Shown piece after piece: positions 43,421 through 52,681 of a DNA stretch of 64,000 bases. Source of the DNA: Trichococcus ilyis (GTDB lineage: Bacteria; Bacillota; Bacilli; Lactobacillales; Aerococcaceae). The position numbers were made by a program, and so were the translations under genes. Numbering within the stretch: the stretch's first letter is position 1; each line of letters starts with the position of its first letter. The notes beneath the pieces are model-generated. The model had not been told where the DNA came from. It did no database searches and saw only the letters and a program-made list of their open reading frames with translations. The DNA lies in assembly GCF_900109135.1 (NCBI RefSeq), contig NZ_FNYT01000015.1, positions 1 through 64,000 of the forward strand, read 5' to 3'.

Positions 43421-43458
43421 AAGAAAAGCCGAACAGAGAAGCTCGTTCAGCTTTTTTT
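43421..43458 (-). terminator. Terminator of fakA
   Basis: AAAAGC-GAAC paired with GTTC-GCTTTT, with a T-run on the minus strand. Confidence 0.8.
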
Positions 43459-43460
43459 GA

Positions 43461-45131
43461 TTATTCTACAGAAAGAAGGTAACTGTATACCGGTTGATTT
43501 CCTTCTTGAACTTCCACTTCCAGGAAATCGTATTCGGATTCGATGATTGCGGCGATCTCTTTGCTCTCCTTCTCATCGCTGTCTTCGCCGAAGATGATCG
43601 TGACAATTTCGCTGTCATCCGTGATCATTTTTTTAAGGGTTTCGACGGCTGCGCTTTTCCGGTCCTTTTCGGCAATTACGATTTTTCCGTCGACGATTCC
43701 CATGTAGTCGTCTTTGGTGATGGCCAATCCGTCGATGACAGTATCGCGGACTGCATTCGTGATTTGTCCGCTGACCACATTTTCGAGTTCAGCAGTCATA
43801 TTGGCTTTGTTCGTTTCCAGATCCTCCGCTTCGTTGAACGCAAGCATGGCTGTCAGGCCCTGCGAAATCGTCTTCGAAGCCACCACTGCGACCTCTGCAT
43901 CGGCTACTTCAGCAGCCTGTTCTGCCGCCATGAAAATATTTTTGTTGTTCGGCAAAATGATCGTCTTCTCAGCGTTTGTGCTTTCGATCGCTTTAAGGAT
44001 GTCTTCCGTGCTCGGATTCATTGTTTGTCCGCCATTGATGATCGTGGAGACGCCCATACTCTTGAACAGCGCATGTACGCCCTCGCCTGCAGCAACGGCT
44101 ATCACCCCGTAAGGGACCTTTTCGCGCTTTTGGACAGGTGCATCAGCTTTTTCCAGCACCGCATCATGTTGCATGCGCATATTGTCAACCTTGATTTTCA
44201 TCAAAGAGCCAAATTTTTGGCCGTAGTTCATCACTTCACCCGGGTATTCGGTATGGACGTGGACTTTCACGATTTCGTCATCCGCTACAACCAGCAAGGA
44301 ATCCCCGATAGCGTTCAGATGATTCCGGAAAGTGTCGTAATCAAAGGTGTCCGTCACGGTTTTGCCTTCGCCCAGTTTGACCATGATTTCTGTGCAGTAT
44401 CCGAATTCGATGTCTTCCGACGCAATCGAATGGGAAACATTATGATAATTTTCATGGTGAGCGATTTCGGTGACATCAGCTTGTGCGATCGCCTTGTGGG
44501 CTGATGGGACTTTCTCTCCGGTCAATGATTCCATGAAACCTTCGTAGATATAAACCAAACCTTGACCGCCACTGTCGACGACGCCGACTTCTTTCAGGAC
44601 AGGCAGCAAGTCTGGTGTCTTTTCCAGTGCCAACTGCGCCACTTTGAGCACCGTTCCCATCAATTCGATGACGTCATCCGTGTGTTCTGCCTTTTTAACG
44701 GCCGCTTTGGCGGATTCGCGGGCAACTGTCAGGATGGTGCCCTCCACAGGTTTCATAACCGCCTTGTAGGCTGTCTCGACTCCGTGGGAAAAGGCTTCAG
44801 CAAAATCGGCCGTAGTCAAGGTTGTCTTGCCTTCGATCGCCTTTGAAAAGCCGCGGAACAGTTGGGATAAAATAACGCCGGAATTACCCCTGGCGCCCAT
44901 CAACAATCCTTTAGCCAAGTCCGATCCCAACTGATCAATTTTTGTCGCATCCGATAGCCTGACGCGTTCGGCGCCGGACGTGAACGAAAGATTCATGTTC
45001 GTGCCCGTATCTCCGTCCGGAACGGGGAACACATTCAAGGAATTCACATATTCCGCGTTCTCGCTCAGACGTTCGGCGCCGACTTCCACCATCGCTTTGA
45101 AGTCTTCCGCTGTTAATTCAGTTTTCTTCAC
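43461..45131 (-). CDS. fakA: Fatty acid kinase ATP-binding subunit FakA (DAK domain, YloV)
   Basis: Phosphorylates exogenous fatty acids presented by FakB (DegV-type) proteins, feeding PlsX/PlsY lipid synthesis. The DhaL/DAK2 domain (about 1-200) has NVFPVPDGDTGTNM (29-42) with Mg-ATP-binding Asp residues and GARGNSGVILSQ. A middle and a C-terminal FakB-binding domain follow. Start is GTG at 45131 after AAGGAGG; 556 residues. Co-transcribed with the Asp23-family gene 44 bp upstream; plsX lies 2.2 kb downstream in a separate unit. Confidence 0.93.
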   Translation of the reverse strand: MKKTELTAEDFKAMVEVGAERLSENAEYVNSLNVFPVPDGDTGTNMNLSFTSGAERVRLSDATKIDQLGSDLAKGLLMGARGNSGVILSQLFRGFSKAIEGKTTLTTADFAEAFSHGVETAYKAVMKPVEGTILTVARESAKAAVKKAEHTDDVIELMGTVLKVAQLALEKTPDLLPVLKEVGVVDSGGQGLVYIYEGFMESLTGEKVPSAHKAIAQADVTEIAHHENYHNVSHSIASEDIEFGYCTEIMVKLGEGKTVTDTFDYDTFRNHLNAIGDSLLVVADDEIVKVHVHTEYPGEVMNYGQKFGSLMKIKVDNMRMQHDAVLEKADAPVQKREKVPYGVIAVAAGEGVHALFKSMGVSTIINGGQTMNPSTEDILKAIESTNAEKTIILPNNKNIFMAAEQAAEVADAEVAVVASKTISQGLTAMLAFNEAEDLETNKANMTAELENVVSGQITNAVRDTVIDGLAITKDDYMGIVDGKIVIAEKDRKSAAVETLKKMITDDSEIVTIIFGEDSDEKESKEIAAIIESEYDFLEVEVQEGNQPVYSYLLSVE

Positions 45132-45175
45132 CTTTATAATCCTCCTTCACCACAAAACGTGGTGATCTGTAATTT

Positions 45176-45538
45176 TCAGTCCTTTAATACTCTTACGCCT
45201 TGGACAAACACATTTACTGTATTTGCAGAAAAGCCCAACATCATTTCAAGATTATATTTGACTTGTGTTTGGACATTTCGGCAGATTTCGGAAATTTTCG
45301 TTCCGTAGAGCACAATGATATAGACATCAACAGCTACTCCATTTTCTTCCTGGCGAATCACGACACCGCGCGAGTAGTTCTCTTTTTTCAGTATTTCACT
45401 GATGTTATCTCTGATTTGATTTTTGCTGGCCATACCGACAACACCATAGTTGTCTGTTGCGGCACCGCCCACCACTGTAGCGATCACGTCGTTCGATAAA
45501 TCAACCATGCCATACTGGGTTTGGATTTTAACTGCCAT
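45176..45538 (-). CDS. Asp23/Gls24 family envelope stress protein (YloU)
   Basis: Small soluble alpha/beta protein, 120 residues, with the family pattern VDLSNDVIATVVGGAATDNYG, GVAVDVYIIVLYGTKI and NVFVQGVRV. Members associate with the membrane or envelope stress. The ATG at 45538 is chosen for AAGGAGGC upstream. Always upstream of fakA (yloU-yloV in Bacillus) and divergent from rpmB, as here. Confidence 0.92.
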   Translation of the reverse strand: MAVKIQTQYGMVDLSNDVIATVVGGAATDNYGVVGMASKNQIRDNISEILKKENYSRGVVIRQEENGVAVDVYIIVLYGTKISEICRNVQTQVKYNLEMMLGFSANTVNVFVQGVRVLKD

Positions 45539-45767
45539 TGATAATAGCCTCCTTAATGTGTGCACACAATCGTTAATTATAAATTATGATAGCATATTTT
45601 ATACAAAAGAAATAACTTTTTGCGACATAAATTCTCATTTCCGGTCGATTTGCGGCATTTCTGACTGTTTTCGGAGTATTTTCAGTGTTTTCTCATCTCC
45701 TGCTCCCGTCTTTCTTTGTGCAGGCTCTGAGGCCTATATTTGATGAAGACCTGATAAAAAAATCGGC
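45539..45767 (-). other. Divergent intergenic region upstream of the Asp23-family gene
   Basis: Includes a perfect 12-bp palindrome TGTGTGCACACA (45558-45569) just before the ribosome binding site, and on the minus strand TATAAT (45576-45581) with a weak TTGTAT 19 bp upstream as a possible promoter. The rest, to 45767, shows no gene. Confidence 0.4.
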
Positions 45768-45822
45768 TGTCAAGTATTTTTCCTTTAAAACAGTTGCATT
45801 CACTTTTGAATTATGATAAATT
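45768..45822 (+). promoter_or_regulatory. rpmB promoter region with related inverted repeat
   Basis: TTGCAT (45794-45799) and TAAATT (45817-45822) are 17 bp apart. Immediately upstream, TGTCAAG...CTTTAAA (45768-45789) is a degenerate relative of the rplS/rpsP inverted repeats. A small hairpin AGAAGC-TTT-GCTTCT (near 45843-45857) is in the leader. Confidence 0.45.
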
Positions 45823-45881
45823 AATCAAGTGTATGAATTGGAAAGAAGCTTTGCTTCTGTAACAGCAAAGGAGGAAAGAAA

Positions 45882-46070
45882 ATGTCAAAAGAATGTTTCG
45901 TAACAGGACGTAAAAGCCGTTCAGGTAATAACCGTTCCCACGCTATGAACTACACAAAACGTACTTTCAAACCAAACTTACAAAAAGTTCGTATCTTAGT
46001 CGATGGAAAACCTAAAAAAGTATGGGTTTCGGCTCGAGCTTTGAAATCTGGTAAAGTTGAAAGAGTATAA
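45882..46070 (+). CDS. rpmB: 50S ribosomal protein L28
   Basis: 62-residue basic ribosomal protein, complete, with [17 protein letters not shown] and [12 protein letters not shown]. It has no Cys zinc-ribbon pairs, so it is the zinc-independent form. AAAGGAGGAAAG precedes the ATG. Transcribed alone and divergent from the Asp23-fakA operon, the same arrangement as in Bacillus. Confidence 0.97.
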   Translation: MSKECFVTGRKSRSGNNRSHAMNYTKRTFKPNLQKVRILVDGKPKKVWVSARALKSGKVERV

Positions 46071-46076
46071 AAATAT

Positions 46077-46124
46077 AGATGAGCCCAGGGACCATGCCAT
46101 GATTCCAGCTCATCTTTTTTTATT
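46077..46124 (+). terminator. Terminator of rpmB
   Basis: AGATGAGC paired with GCTCATCT, followed by TTTTTTTATT. Confidence 0.8.
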
Positions 46125-46140
46125 GCCTGCCCAGAAATAA

Positions 46141-46181
46141 GGAAAGAGGCTGCGAAAAATCGCAGCCTCTTTCCTTTTTCC
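46141..46181 (-). terminator. Terminator of thiN
   Basis: AAAGAGGCTGCGA paired with TCGCAGCCTCTTT; symmetric and T-rich on both sides, so it can also back up rpmB termination. Confidence 0.85.
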
Positions 46182-46844
46182 TTATTTTTGCTTATCCGAA
46201 CTTTGGATGACCGCGAGTAGGCCTGACTCAAAAGAGAAATGCATCTCGGTACCGTTGAATTCATTGCTGATTAAAGCGATCGGATAAGCGTAATCCTTTT
46301 CAACCAAAGGATAGGCAACTCCCGTCAGAGTCAGGCTTTTGACGGGCGTCATGCCGATGAAAGACAAATATTTTTTTTCCGCTTCCTTTTCCAGAACATA
46401 ACTGCCGGGCAAATAGAAACGCAAGGTGTTCTGCTGATCCATCAGGCTGATTTTGCCCGCCATCCCTTTCACCAACGGATGGAACGCCAACCACAGATTG
46501 CTCATCAGATGATCCAATCGGCCTCCGAAGGCGCCCAGAAGAATGATTTCATCCGGTTGGAACGATTCGATCGCATAAGCAATGGCCGCTTCCGTGTCCG
46601 TCTCGTCTTTTTGGGCCGGGAGGATACGGCAGTCACGGCATTTCTTTTTGATGTTCTCCATTTCTTGCGGGGTGACGGAATCAAAATCGCCGATGGCCGC
46701 ATCGAAGTTTGCGAACAGGCCGGCAAGCGTCAACGCTCCACGGTCTGCTCCGACCAACCGATGGCTGGCTGCATAACGGCGAACCAGGGCGGCGACACCG
46801 GTCTGATCGCCGCCCACCACGATCACAACCTTCTCAGACGGCAT
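46182..46844 (-). CDS. thiN: Thiamine pyrophosphokinase
   Basis: Transfers pyrophosphate from ATP to thiamine to form the active cofactor. Conserved patterns: VGADRGAL, AIGDFDSV (catalytic acids), DETDTEAAI and GAFGGRLDHLMSNL. 220 residues from the ATG at 46844; another in-frame ATG at 46856 abuts its ribosome binding site, so either may be used. The start overlaps the rpe stop by about 11 bp. Last gene of rsgA-rpe-thiN, the same order as in Bacillus. No TPP riboswitch is seen. Confidence 0.92.
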   Translation of the reverse strand: MPSEKVVIVVGGDQTGVAALVRRYAASHRLVGADRGALTLAGLFANFDAAIGDFDSVTPQEMENIKKKCRDCRILPAQKDETDTEAAIAYAIESFQPDEIILLGAFGGRLDHLMSNLWLAFHPLVKGMAGKISLMDQQNTLRFYLPGSYVLEKEAEKKYLSFIGMTPVKSLTLTGVAYPLVEKDYAYPIALISNEFNGTEMHFSFESGLLAVIQSSDKQK

Positions 46845-47493
46845 TACGGCAAGCATCCTTCAGCCGGCTGATGGCCGCTGCCGGATTTTCATCATCATAA
46901 ATATAAGAACCGGCAACAAATACATCTGCGCCCGCTTCAAGGCATTTCACGATCGTTTCATGGGTGACGCCGCCATCAACCTCGATTTCGTAGCGGTACC
47001 CATGCTTTTCGCGCAATGTAGCCAATTCCCGGATTTTGACCAAGGTACTCTCGATGAAGCTCTGGCCGCCGAAACCGGGGTTGACTGTCATGACGAGCAC
47101 CATATCGACATCGCCCAATACGGGTTTGATGGTTTCCACGCTGGTGCCCGGATTGATGACGACGCCGGCTGCGATGTTCTCGTTTTTGATCATCTGGATC
47201 GCGCCGTGGATGTGGGCGGTCGCTTCTGCATGGATCGTGATGATATCGGCGCCGGCTTTCGCAAAGGCCGGGATCAATTTTTCAGGCGTATTCACCATCA
47301 AATGACAATCCAGCGGCAACTTGGTGTGCGGACGGATTGCTTGCACAACGTTCGGGCCCAGCGTCAGATTGGCGACGAATTGGCCGTCCATGGCATCAAT
47401 ATGGATATAATCGGCACCCGCTTGCTCAACTAGCTTGACGTCTCTTTCTAAATTCGCAAAATCAGCACTCAATATGGATGGAGCAATTTTCAT
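46834..47493 (-). CDS. rpe: Ribulose-phosphate 3-epimerase
   Basis: Interconverts ribulose 5-phosphate and xylulose 5-phosphate. TIM-barrel, 219 residues, with APSILSADFANL, HIDAMDGQFV, VMTVNPGFGGQ and EVDGGV carrying the metal-binding His/Asp set. The ATG at 47493 follows AAGGTG; the longer frame overlaps rsgA. Lies 13 bp after rsgA. Confidence 0.95.
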   Translation of the reverse strand: MKIAPSILSADFANLERDVKLVEQAGADYIHIDAMDGQFVANLTLGPNVVQAIRPHTKLPLDCHLMVNTPEKLIPAFAKAGADIITIHAEATAHIHGAIQMIKNENIAAGVVINPGTSVETIKPVLGDVDMVLVMTVNPGFGGQSFIESTLVKIRELATLREKHGYRYEIEVDGGVTHETIVKCLEAGADVFVAGSYIYDDENPAAAISRLKDACRNAV

Positions 47494-47506
47494 GTTCACA
47501 CGCACC

Positions 47507-48412
47507 TTATCTCTTATTTTTATTTTTTTGGTATACCGGTTTGCGCCCGACGATTTCATCATGGAACTGCAGATAATGTTCGTATCTGTACGGAGCAATT
47601 TCTCCGGAGGCGACCGCTTCTTTTATCCTGCAGTTCGGCTCATTGATGTGCATGCACCCGCCGAATCGGCATTGGTCACGCAGCGCCACAAAATCAGGGA
47701 AAAGGGAAGGCAGTTCGACCGCTTCGATTTCGACCAAGTCGATCGTGCTGAATCCTGGGGTGTCCGCAATCAGCGCTTCCCCGACTGGGTGCAGCTCGAC
47801 ATGGCGGGTCGTGTGGCGGCCTCTTCCCAATGAAGTTGAGATTTCTCCCGTTTCCAGGCCCAGCTCCGGCATCAGCTGATTCAGCAAAGTGGACTTCCCG
47901 GCACCGGATTGGCCCATGAACACAGCCATCCCTTTGCCTATGGATGCAACCAACTTTTTCAGGGAAGTGGAGCTTTCTGGATAGTCCGACAAAATCATCG
48001 TATAGCCGATTGATTCGTAGTAGGTTTTGAAATGGAGCATTTCCTCCTTGGCCGTTCCATCCAACAAATCAATTTTCGTGACATAGATGATGGGTCTGAT
48101 GTTTTTGGCTTCCAGATAGACCAGGAAGCGGTCCACCAAATAGGAAGAAAAATCCGGTTCGATCGCCGACATCACAATGACGCCCCAATCGACATTCGCT
48201 ACAGTCGGGCGAATCAATTCATTTTTTCTGGGATAGATATCCAACAGAACGCCTTCCGTCAAATTGTCACTCTCGAAATCGACAAAATCCCCGATAAGCG
48301 GAGCCATGTTTTTTACCCGGAAGTTCCCTCTTCCTCTGGTCTGATACGTTTGGCCATCCGCATATACATAATAAAATCCGCTTATCGCTTTCCTGACTTG
48401 TCCTTTTTGCAA
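47507..48412 (-). CDS. rsgA: Small ribosomal subunit biogenesis GTPase RsgA
   Basis: Circularly permuted GTPase that checks late 30S assembly. An OB-fold comes first, then G4 YVTKIDLL, G1 GQSGAGKST and G3 DTPGFS in permuted order, then a zinc finger with CRFGGCMH and a following NC. The TTG at 48412 is chosen because it aligns with the Bacillus start (QKGQVRKAISGFYYV) though GGAGG is 11 bases away; a TTG at 48421 is only two bases from it. 301 residues. Starts a transcript with rpe and thiN. Confidence 0.94.
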   Translation of the reverse strand: MQKGQVRKAISGFYYVYADGQTYQTRGRGNFRVKNMAPLIGDFVDFESDNLTEGVLLDIYPRKNELIRPTVANVDWGVIVMSAIEPDFSSYLVDRFLVYLEAKNIRPIIYVTKIDLLDGTAKEEMLHFKTYYESIGYTMILSDYPESSTSLKKLVASIGKGMAVFMGQSGAGKSTLLNQLMPELGLETGEISTSLGRGRHTTRHVELHPVGEALIADTPGFSTIDLVEIEAVELPSLFPDFVALRDQCRFGGCMHINEPNCRIKEAVASGEIAPYRYEHYLQFHDEIVGRKPVYQKNKNKR

Positions 48413-48448
48413 AATCGACAACGCCTCCTCGTTCTCTTCTTTCCCTCT

Positions 48449-48478
48449 ATTCTACACTGTTCTACAAAAAAATGACAA
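48449..48478 (-). promoter_or_regulatory. Promoter of rsgA embedded in the prkC terminator
   Basis: Minus-strand TTGTCA (48473-48478) and TAGAAT (48449-48454), spacer 18 bp. The -35 lies in the left arm of the upstream terminator, so termination of prkC and initiation of rsgA share sequence. Confidence 0.5.
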
Positions 48479-48508
48479 ACCAATTTGATGTTTGTCATTT
48501 TTTATCGC
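48466..48508 (-). terminator. Terminator of the priA-prkC operon
   Basis: AAAAATGACAAAC paired with GTTTGTCATTTTT, with T-runs on both sides. Confidence 0.85.
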
Positions 48509-48518
48509 CTGTCCATTT

Positions 48519-50549
48519 CTATTGTGTAAGTCCAGATGCTTCGCTGATGACTTCGCCATCCCTTTCGATCCGGTAGGAAGCAGAGCCGCCTTCCAGAATG
48601 CGAAAATTCAATGTCACAACTTCATCCGCCGATATGTCGAACTCTCGGAATACATCTCCCATGGCATGGTCTTCGTCCTGCATGTAAATGACGATGTGGT
48701 TGGGCTTATTCGATGCACTGCTGGCGCTCGTGGTTTCTTTGTCTTGACCGTTGTTGCCCTCGGAAGCGGAGTCCGATGCGGCTGCAGCAAGATAAGGAAT
48801 CGTGATGGTGCGGCTGAAGGTGACGACTTGCGGCTTTTCAGGACCGATCGAAATCACGACATTCAAGGCATCTCCGGCTACGAAGGCAGATCCTCCGGCA
48901 AGGCTTTGGCTTATGACCAAACCTTCGGCGATTGCATCCGAGTGAGCCTCAGTGACTGTCAACGCTAGTCCGTATTGGCTCGCATAATCTTCGACACTTT
49001 TTCGGGTATAGCCCGATAGATCGCGCATCGTGTAGGATTCATTCCCGTCGCTCACCAGAAAGGACAACGTCGTTTCGCTTGGCTTCACTTGCGCACCAGG
49101 CTCGATGCTCTGGCTGATGATATTGCCCTCCGCGACTTCGCTGCTGAATTCATGCGTCCGCTCGATCGTAAATCCTTCTTTGCGCAATTCATCCAGAACA
49201 CTCTCATATTCTTTGCCCTCATAGTCGAGGAGCGTGAACAATTCCTCGCCCAGGCTGATGACGAGGTCGACTTCATCACCTGTTTTTACGGAAGCACCGA
49301 TTTTTGGGGATGTTTCAATGACGAGGTCTGCTGCGATTTCATCACTGTATTCTTCCGATACATCCCCCAAAACCAGACCGGCATCTTCCAGTGCCCGGAG
49401 CGCACTGGCCTGATCCATATTGGACACATCCGGAACGGTCAACGCATCGGCATCCTGGTTATTGTAAAAAAAGAGGAAGAAACTGGCTATCAGACCGATC
49501 AGCAACAAGAAAAGGAGAACGAATGCCCACTTTTTCCGTTTTTTTTGGCCAACGACAGTCTCCCGCCCTGACTCGTATTCCTGGACCGGTTCGGTTTCCG
49601 CGATCGGTGGCGGCGAAACGATCGTTTTGCTGATATCCTCTTTGGCCACAACCTCAACGGAAAGCGGCGTGAGCACTTTGGTTTCCTGCAGCAATGACAC
49701 TGGTGCAAACGGCGCTTCCCCCAAGCGTTCCGGATTCAAACAAGTATCCAGATCCGCCATCATGTCCTCGCAGGTGGCGTAACGGTCCGTCGGTTCTTTC
49801 GCAGTGGCCTTCAGAATGACGTTTTCCAGACTTTGAGGAATCTCCGGATGGATCGCCCGGATGGAAGGCATCGGTTCCTGAAAATGCTTCAGGGCGACGC
49901 TGACAGCCGACTCTCCATCAAAAGGAACGGATCCGCTGAGCAGTTCATAAAGCACGACACCTAGAGCATAGATGTCCGATTTGGAAGTGGCCATGCTGCC
50001 CCTGGCTTGTTCCGGTGACAAGTAATGCACGGAGCCCAACAGGGTATTCGTCTGGGTGATCGATGTTTCCGACAGCGCAACCGCAATACCGAAATCAGTG
50101 ATTTTGATGCGATCCTGATTATCGATCAGGATGTTCTGCGGTTTGATGTCGCGGTGGATGATCCGGTTTTTGTGGGCCAGTGCCACAGCTGATAAAACCT
50201 GATGCATGATATGGATTGTCTTCTCCGGCGAAACCCTGCCCTGCAGATCGATGTATTTTTTCAGATCCGTACCATCGATGAATTCCATCACGATGTACTG
50301 CAAACCGTCTTCTTCATCCACATCGTACACACCCACGATATTCGGGTGGATCAGCTGTGTGGCTGAGAGGGCTTCCCGTTGAAATCGGCGCAAGGCGTCC
50401 TTGTTGTCGCGGAAATCAAAACGCAACACCTTGATGGCGACCGGTCGATCCAAAATCAGATCATGGCCCAGATAAACATTGGCCATGCCGCCGCTTCCGA
50501 TATGCCGGACAATTTTGTAGCGGCCGCCTAACTTCTTTCCTGCTTCCAC
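48519..50549 (-). CDS. prkC: PASTA-domain Ser/Thr protein kinase PrkC/Stk
   Basis: Membrane kinase sensing cell-wall fragments and controlling growth and envelope synthesis. Cytosolic kinase domain (about 11-275): glycine loop GSGGMANVY, catalytic Lys40 (VAIK), HRDIKPQN (132-139) and DFG (152-154). One membrane helix (341-361). Outside are three PASTA repeats (about 371-436, 437-503, 505-572) and an extra C-terminal beta-rich domain to 676. Start is GTG at 50549 after AGAGGGGG, overlapping the prpC stop by 22 bp. Partner of prpC. Confidence 0.96.
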   Translation of the reverse strand: MEAGKKLGGRYKIVRHIGSGGMANVYLGHDLILDRPVAIKVLRFDFRDNKDALRRFQREALSATQLIHPNIVGVYDVDEEDGLQYIVMEFIDGTDLKKYIDLQGRVSPEKTIHIMHQVLSAVALAHKNRIIHRDIKPQNILIDNQDRIKITDFGIAVALSETSITQTNTLLGSVHYLSPEQARGSMATSKSDIYALGVVLYELLSGSVPFDGESAVSVALKHFQEPMPSIRAIHPEIPQSLENVILKATAKEPTDRYATCEDMMADLDTCLNPERLGEAPFAPVSLLQETKVLTPLSVEVVAKEDISKTIVSPPPIAETEPVQEYESGRETVVGQKKRKKWAFVLLFLLLIGLIASFFLFFYNNQDADALTVPDVSNMDQASALRALEDAGLVLGDVSEEYSDEIAADLVIETSPKIGASVKTGDEVDLVISLGEELFTLLDYEGKEYESVLDELRKEGFTIERTHEFSSEVAEGNIISQSIEPGAQVKPSETTLSFLVSDGNESYTMRDLSGYTRKSVEDYASQYGLALTVTEAHSDAIAEGLVISQSLAGGSAFVAGDALNVVISIGPEKPQVVTFSRTITIPYLAAAASDSASEGNNGQDKETTSASSASNKPNHIVIYMQDEDHAMGDVFREFDISADEVVTLNFRILEGGSASYRIERDGEVISEASGLTQ

Positions 50550-51295
50550 AGCGGTTCCCCCTCTCTATGCGCAAAATCAGCCAAAAGGACCGTAATGTTG
50601 TCGAGACCGCCAGCCGCATTCGCCCGATCAACCAAGGCAGCGGCTTTTTCTTCCAATGGCAGCCATTCCTTCAGCAGTTGGGCGATTTCTTCATCCACCA
50701 TCATATTGGTCAAGCCGTCGGAGCAGAGCAAAAGCAGATCCCCTTGCAATAGCGGCATGGCCATGATGTCGATATCCAGTTTCTTGGATACGCCCAATGA
50801 ACGCGTCAAGATGTTTTTGCGCGGATGATGTTGGGCTTCTTCAGGGGTTATTTCCCCGGATTTGATGAATTCATTCACCAAAGAATGATCTTCGGTGATT
50901 TGGCGGAGTTTATAATTCCTGTAGACATAGGCTCGGCTGTCGCCGATGTTGGCAAAAACGACTTCCTTGCCGACGACGGCTGCCGCCACCAAAGTCGTCC
51001 CCATCCCATCCAGGTCACTGTAATCCAGCGATTTTTGAAAGACCAGATCATTGACGCGCTGAATGTTGGCGATCAGCCAACGGGAGAGTTCTTCGCTGTT
51101 CGTGAAAGAGGATCCTTTCCAGGCAGCCCCCAGATGGGATACCCCCATTTCGCTGGCGACATCGCCGGCTTTGTGGCCACCCATCCCGTCGCATACGACC
51201 ATGAGCGGTTGCCGGGCCTCATTCACGAAATAACTCACGTAGTCTTGATTGATCGATCTGTTTTTGCCTCTATCACTTTTGAAGGCTATCTGCAT
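50528..51295 (-). CDS. prpC: PP2C-type Ser/Thr protein phosphatase PrpC/Stp
   Basis: Removes phosphates placed by PrkC. PPM-fold metal motifs: SDRGKNRSINQDY (8-20), VCDGMGGHKAGDVAS (34-48), LLCSDGLTNMM and GGLDNITVLL. 255 residues, cytosolic. AGGGGAAAG precedes the ATG. Overlaps prkC, so kinase and phosphatase are made together. Follows rsmB by 27 bp. Confidence 0.95.
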   Translation of the reverse strand: MQIAFKSDRGKNRSINQDYVSYFVNEARQPLMVVCDGMGGHKAGDVASEMGVSHLGAAWKGSSFTNSEELSRWLIANIQRVNDLVFQKSLDYSDLDGMGTTLVAAAVVGKEVVFANIGDSRAYVYRNYKLRQITEDHSLVNEFIKSGEITPEEAQHHPRKNILTRSLGVSKKLDIDIMAMPLLQGDLLLLCSDGLTNMMVDEEIAQLLKEWLPLEEKAAALVDRANAAGGLDNITVLLADFAHREGEPLWKQERS

Positions 51296-51322
51296 TCTTT
51301 CCCCTCAATTCTTTCTTATCGT

Positions 51323-52681
51323 TTAGCTCTTTTCCATACAGCTGATGAAGAAGCCATCAGTTCCGTAATCATGCGGATAAATTTGCACAAAACCCTCGGG
51401 AGTGAAAGATTTTTTATCCAAAGAATCGGAATGTACCGGGACGATTGCAAATTCGGCATGATTTTCGATGAATGTACGGACAGTCATTTGATTCTCTTCT
51501 TTAGTAAGTGTACATGTACTGTATACCAAACGTCCACCTTTTTTTAGCAATGGACTGACGGAGTCGAGAATCAGCAGTTGTTCTTGATGCAAGTCCAGAA
51601 AATCCTGCGCATTTTTCACATATTTGATTTCCGGTTTTCGGCGCATCAAGCCCAATCCCGAACAAGGAGCATCGACGAAGATGGCATCAAATGATTCCGG
51701 CGGAAAAGCCTTGCCTGCTTCTTTCGCATCCATCACCATCGTTTCGATGCGGTCGGATACATGCAGACGCGCTGCATTTTGCTCGATCAGGCTGATTTTG
51801 TGCTCGTACATGTCCAAAGCAATGACCTTGCCGTTTTCCGCAGCCGAAAGATAACTGGCCATATGCGTCGTCTTCCCGCCTGGTGCCGCACAGCTGTCCA
51901 GAACCAGGAAGTCCTTTTTCAGGCCGCCGACCGGTGCGACCAACTGACTCGATTCGTCCTGGATCGTCAGAGTACCATTTTGAAACAGCGGTGAGTCAAC
52001 GATTTTCCCGCCGCGGACCCGGATGCCCACCGCTGAAATCGGGCTCGGCATCACATCATAGCCGCTTTCCTGCAGCAGCCCCATAACCTCGTCCCTTGAT
52101 AGTGCGTTGGACTGCAGCCTCACCGACACGAAAGGATCCTCCAACAAGGAAAAGGCCAGTTTTTCGGTTTCATCGATACCGATCTGTTCAATGAAATAGG
52201 CGACAAGCCATTTCGGCATGCTGGCGCCGATGCTGATGCGTTTCTTGGCGTTGCTGATCGTTTTCCAATCGCGCAATCCATTCCGCTGCACATTGCGCAG
52301 CACGCCGTTCACATAGCTGGCCACACCCGCATGGCCTTTGGCCTTGGCGATCTCTGCCGCTTCAAAAAGGACAGCATGATCTGGAACCTTGGTCAGGTGG
52401 ACCAGCTGATAAGCGGAGACCCGCAAGAGATTGGTCACCCACGATGGCTGTTTTTTCGGATCTTTGACGTACGCGGAAAGGCCAAAATCCAATGTCATTT
52501 TCCGTTGGATGACGCCATAGACGATTTCCGTCAACAAGCCGGCATCTTTCGGCGACAACTTTTCGGATTGGATGACTTTGTTCAGCAACAAATTGGAATA
52601 GGCGCCTTCATTTTCTACGCTTTCGAGTATATCGACGGCCAAATAGCGGACCGTATGCCTGATTTTGTGTTTATTGTCCAT
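51323..52681 (-). CDS. rsmB: 16S rRNA (cytosine(967)-C5)-methyltransferase
   Basis: Methylates C967 of 16S rRNA with S-adenosylmethionine. NusB-like N-terminal RNA-binding domain (about 1-140), then a Rossmann methyltransferase with CAAPGGKTTHMAS, DAPCSGLGLMRRKPE and catalytic Cys in YSTCTLTKEEN. 452 residues from the ATG at 52681; its ribosome binding site (AAGG) is weak and lies in the fmt end, with which it overlaps by 11 bp. Confidence 0.94.
   Translation of the reverse strand: MDNKHKIRHTVRYLAVDILESVENEGAYSNLLLNKVIQSEKLSPKDAGLLTEIVYGVIQRKMTLDFGLSAYVKDPKKQPSWVTNLLRVSAYQLVHLTKVPDHAVLFEAAEIAKAKGHAGVASYVNGVLRNVQRNGLRDWKTISNAKKRISIGASMPKWLVAYFIEQIGIDETEKLAFSLLEDPFVSVRLQSNALSRDEVMGLLQESGYDVMPSPISAVGIRVRGGKIVDSPLFQNGTLTIQDESSQLVAPVGGLKKDFLVLDSCAAPGGKTTHMASYLSAAENGKVIALDMYEHKISLIEQNAARLHVSDRIETMVMDAKEAGKAFPPESFDAIFVDAPCSGLGLMRRKPEIKYVKNAQDFLDLHQEQLLILDSVSPLLKKGGRLVYSTCTLTKEENQMTVRTFIENHAEFAIVPVHSDSLDKKSFTPEGFVQIYPHDYGTDGFFISCMEKS

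Noticed and set aside
46845-46900. TPP riboswitch before thiN
   Set aside because: thiN begins inside the end of rpe, so there is no room for a leader, and no conserved TPP core is seen.
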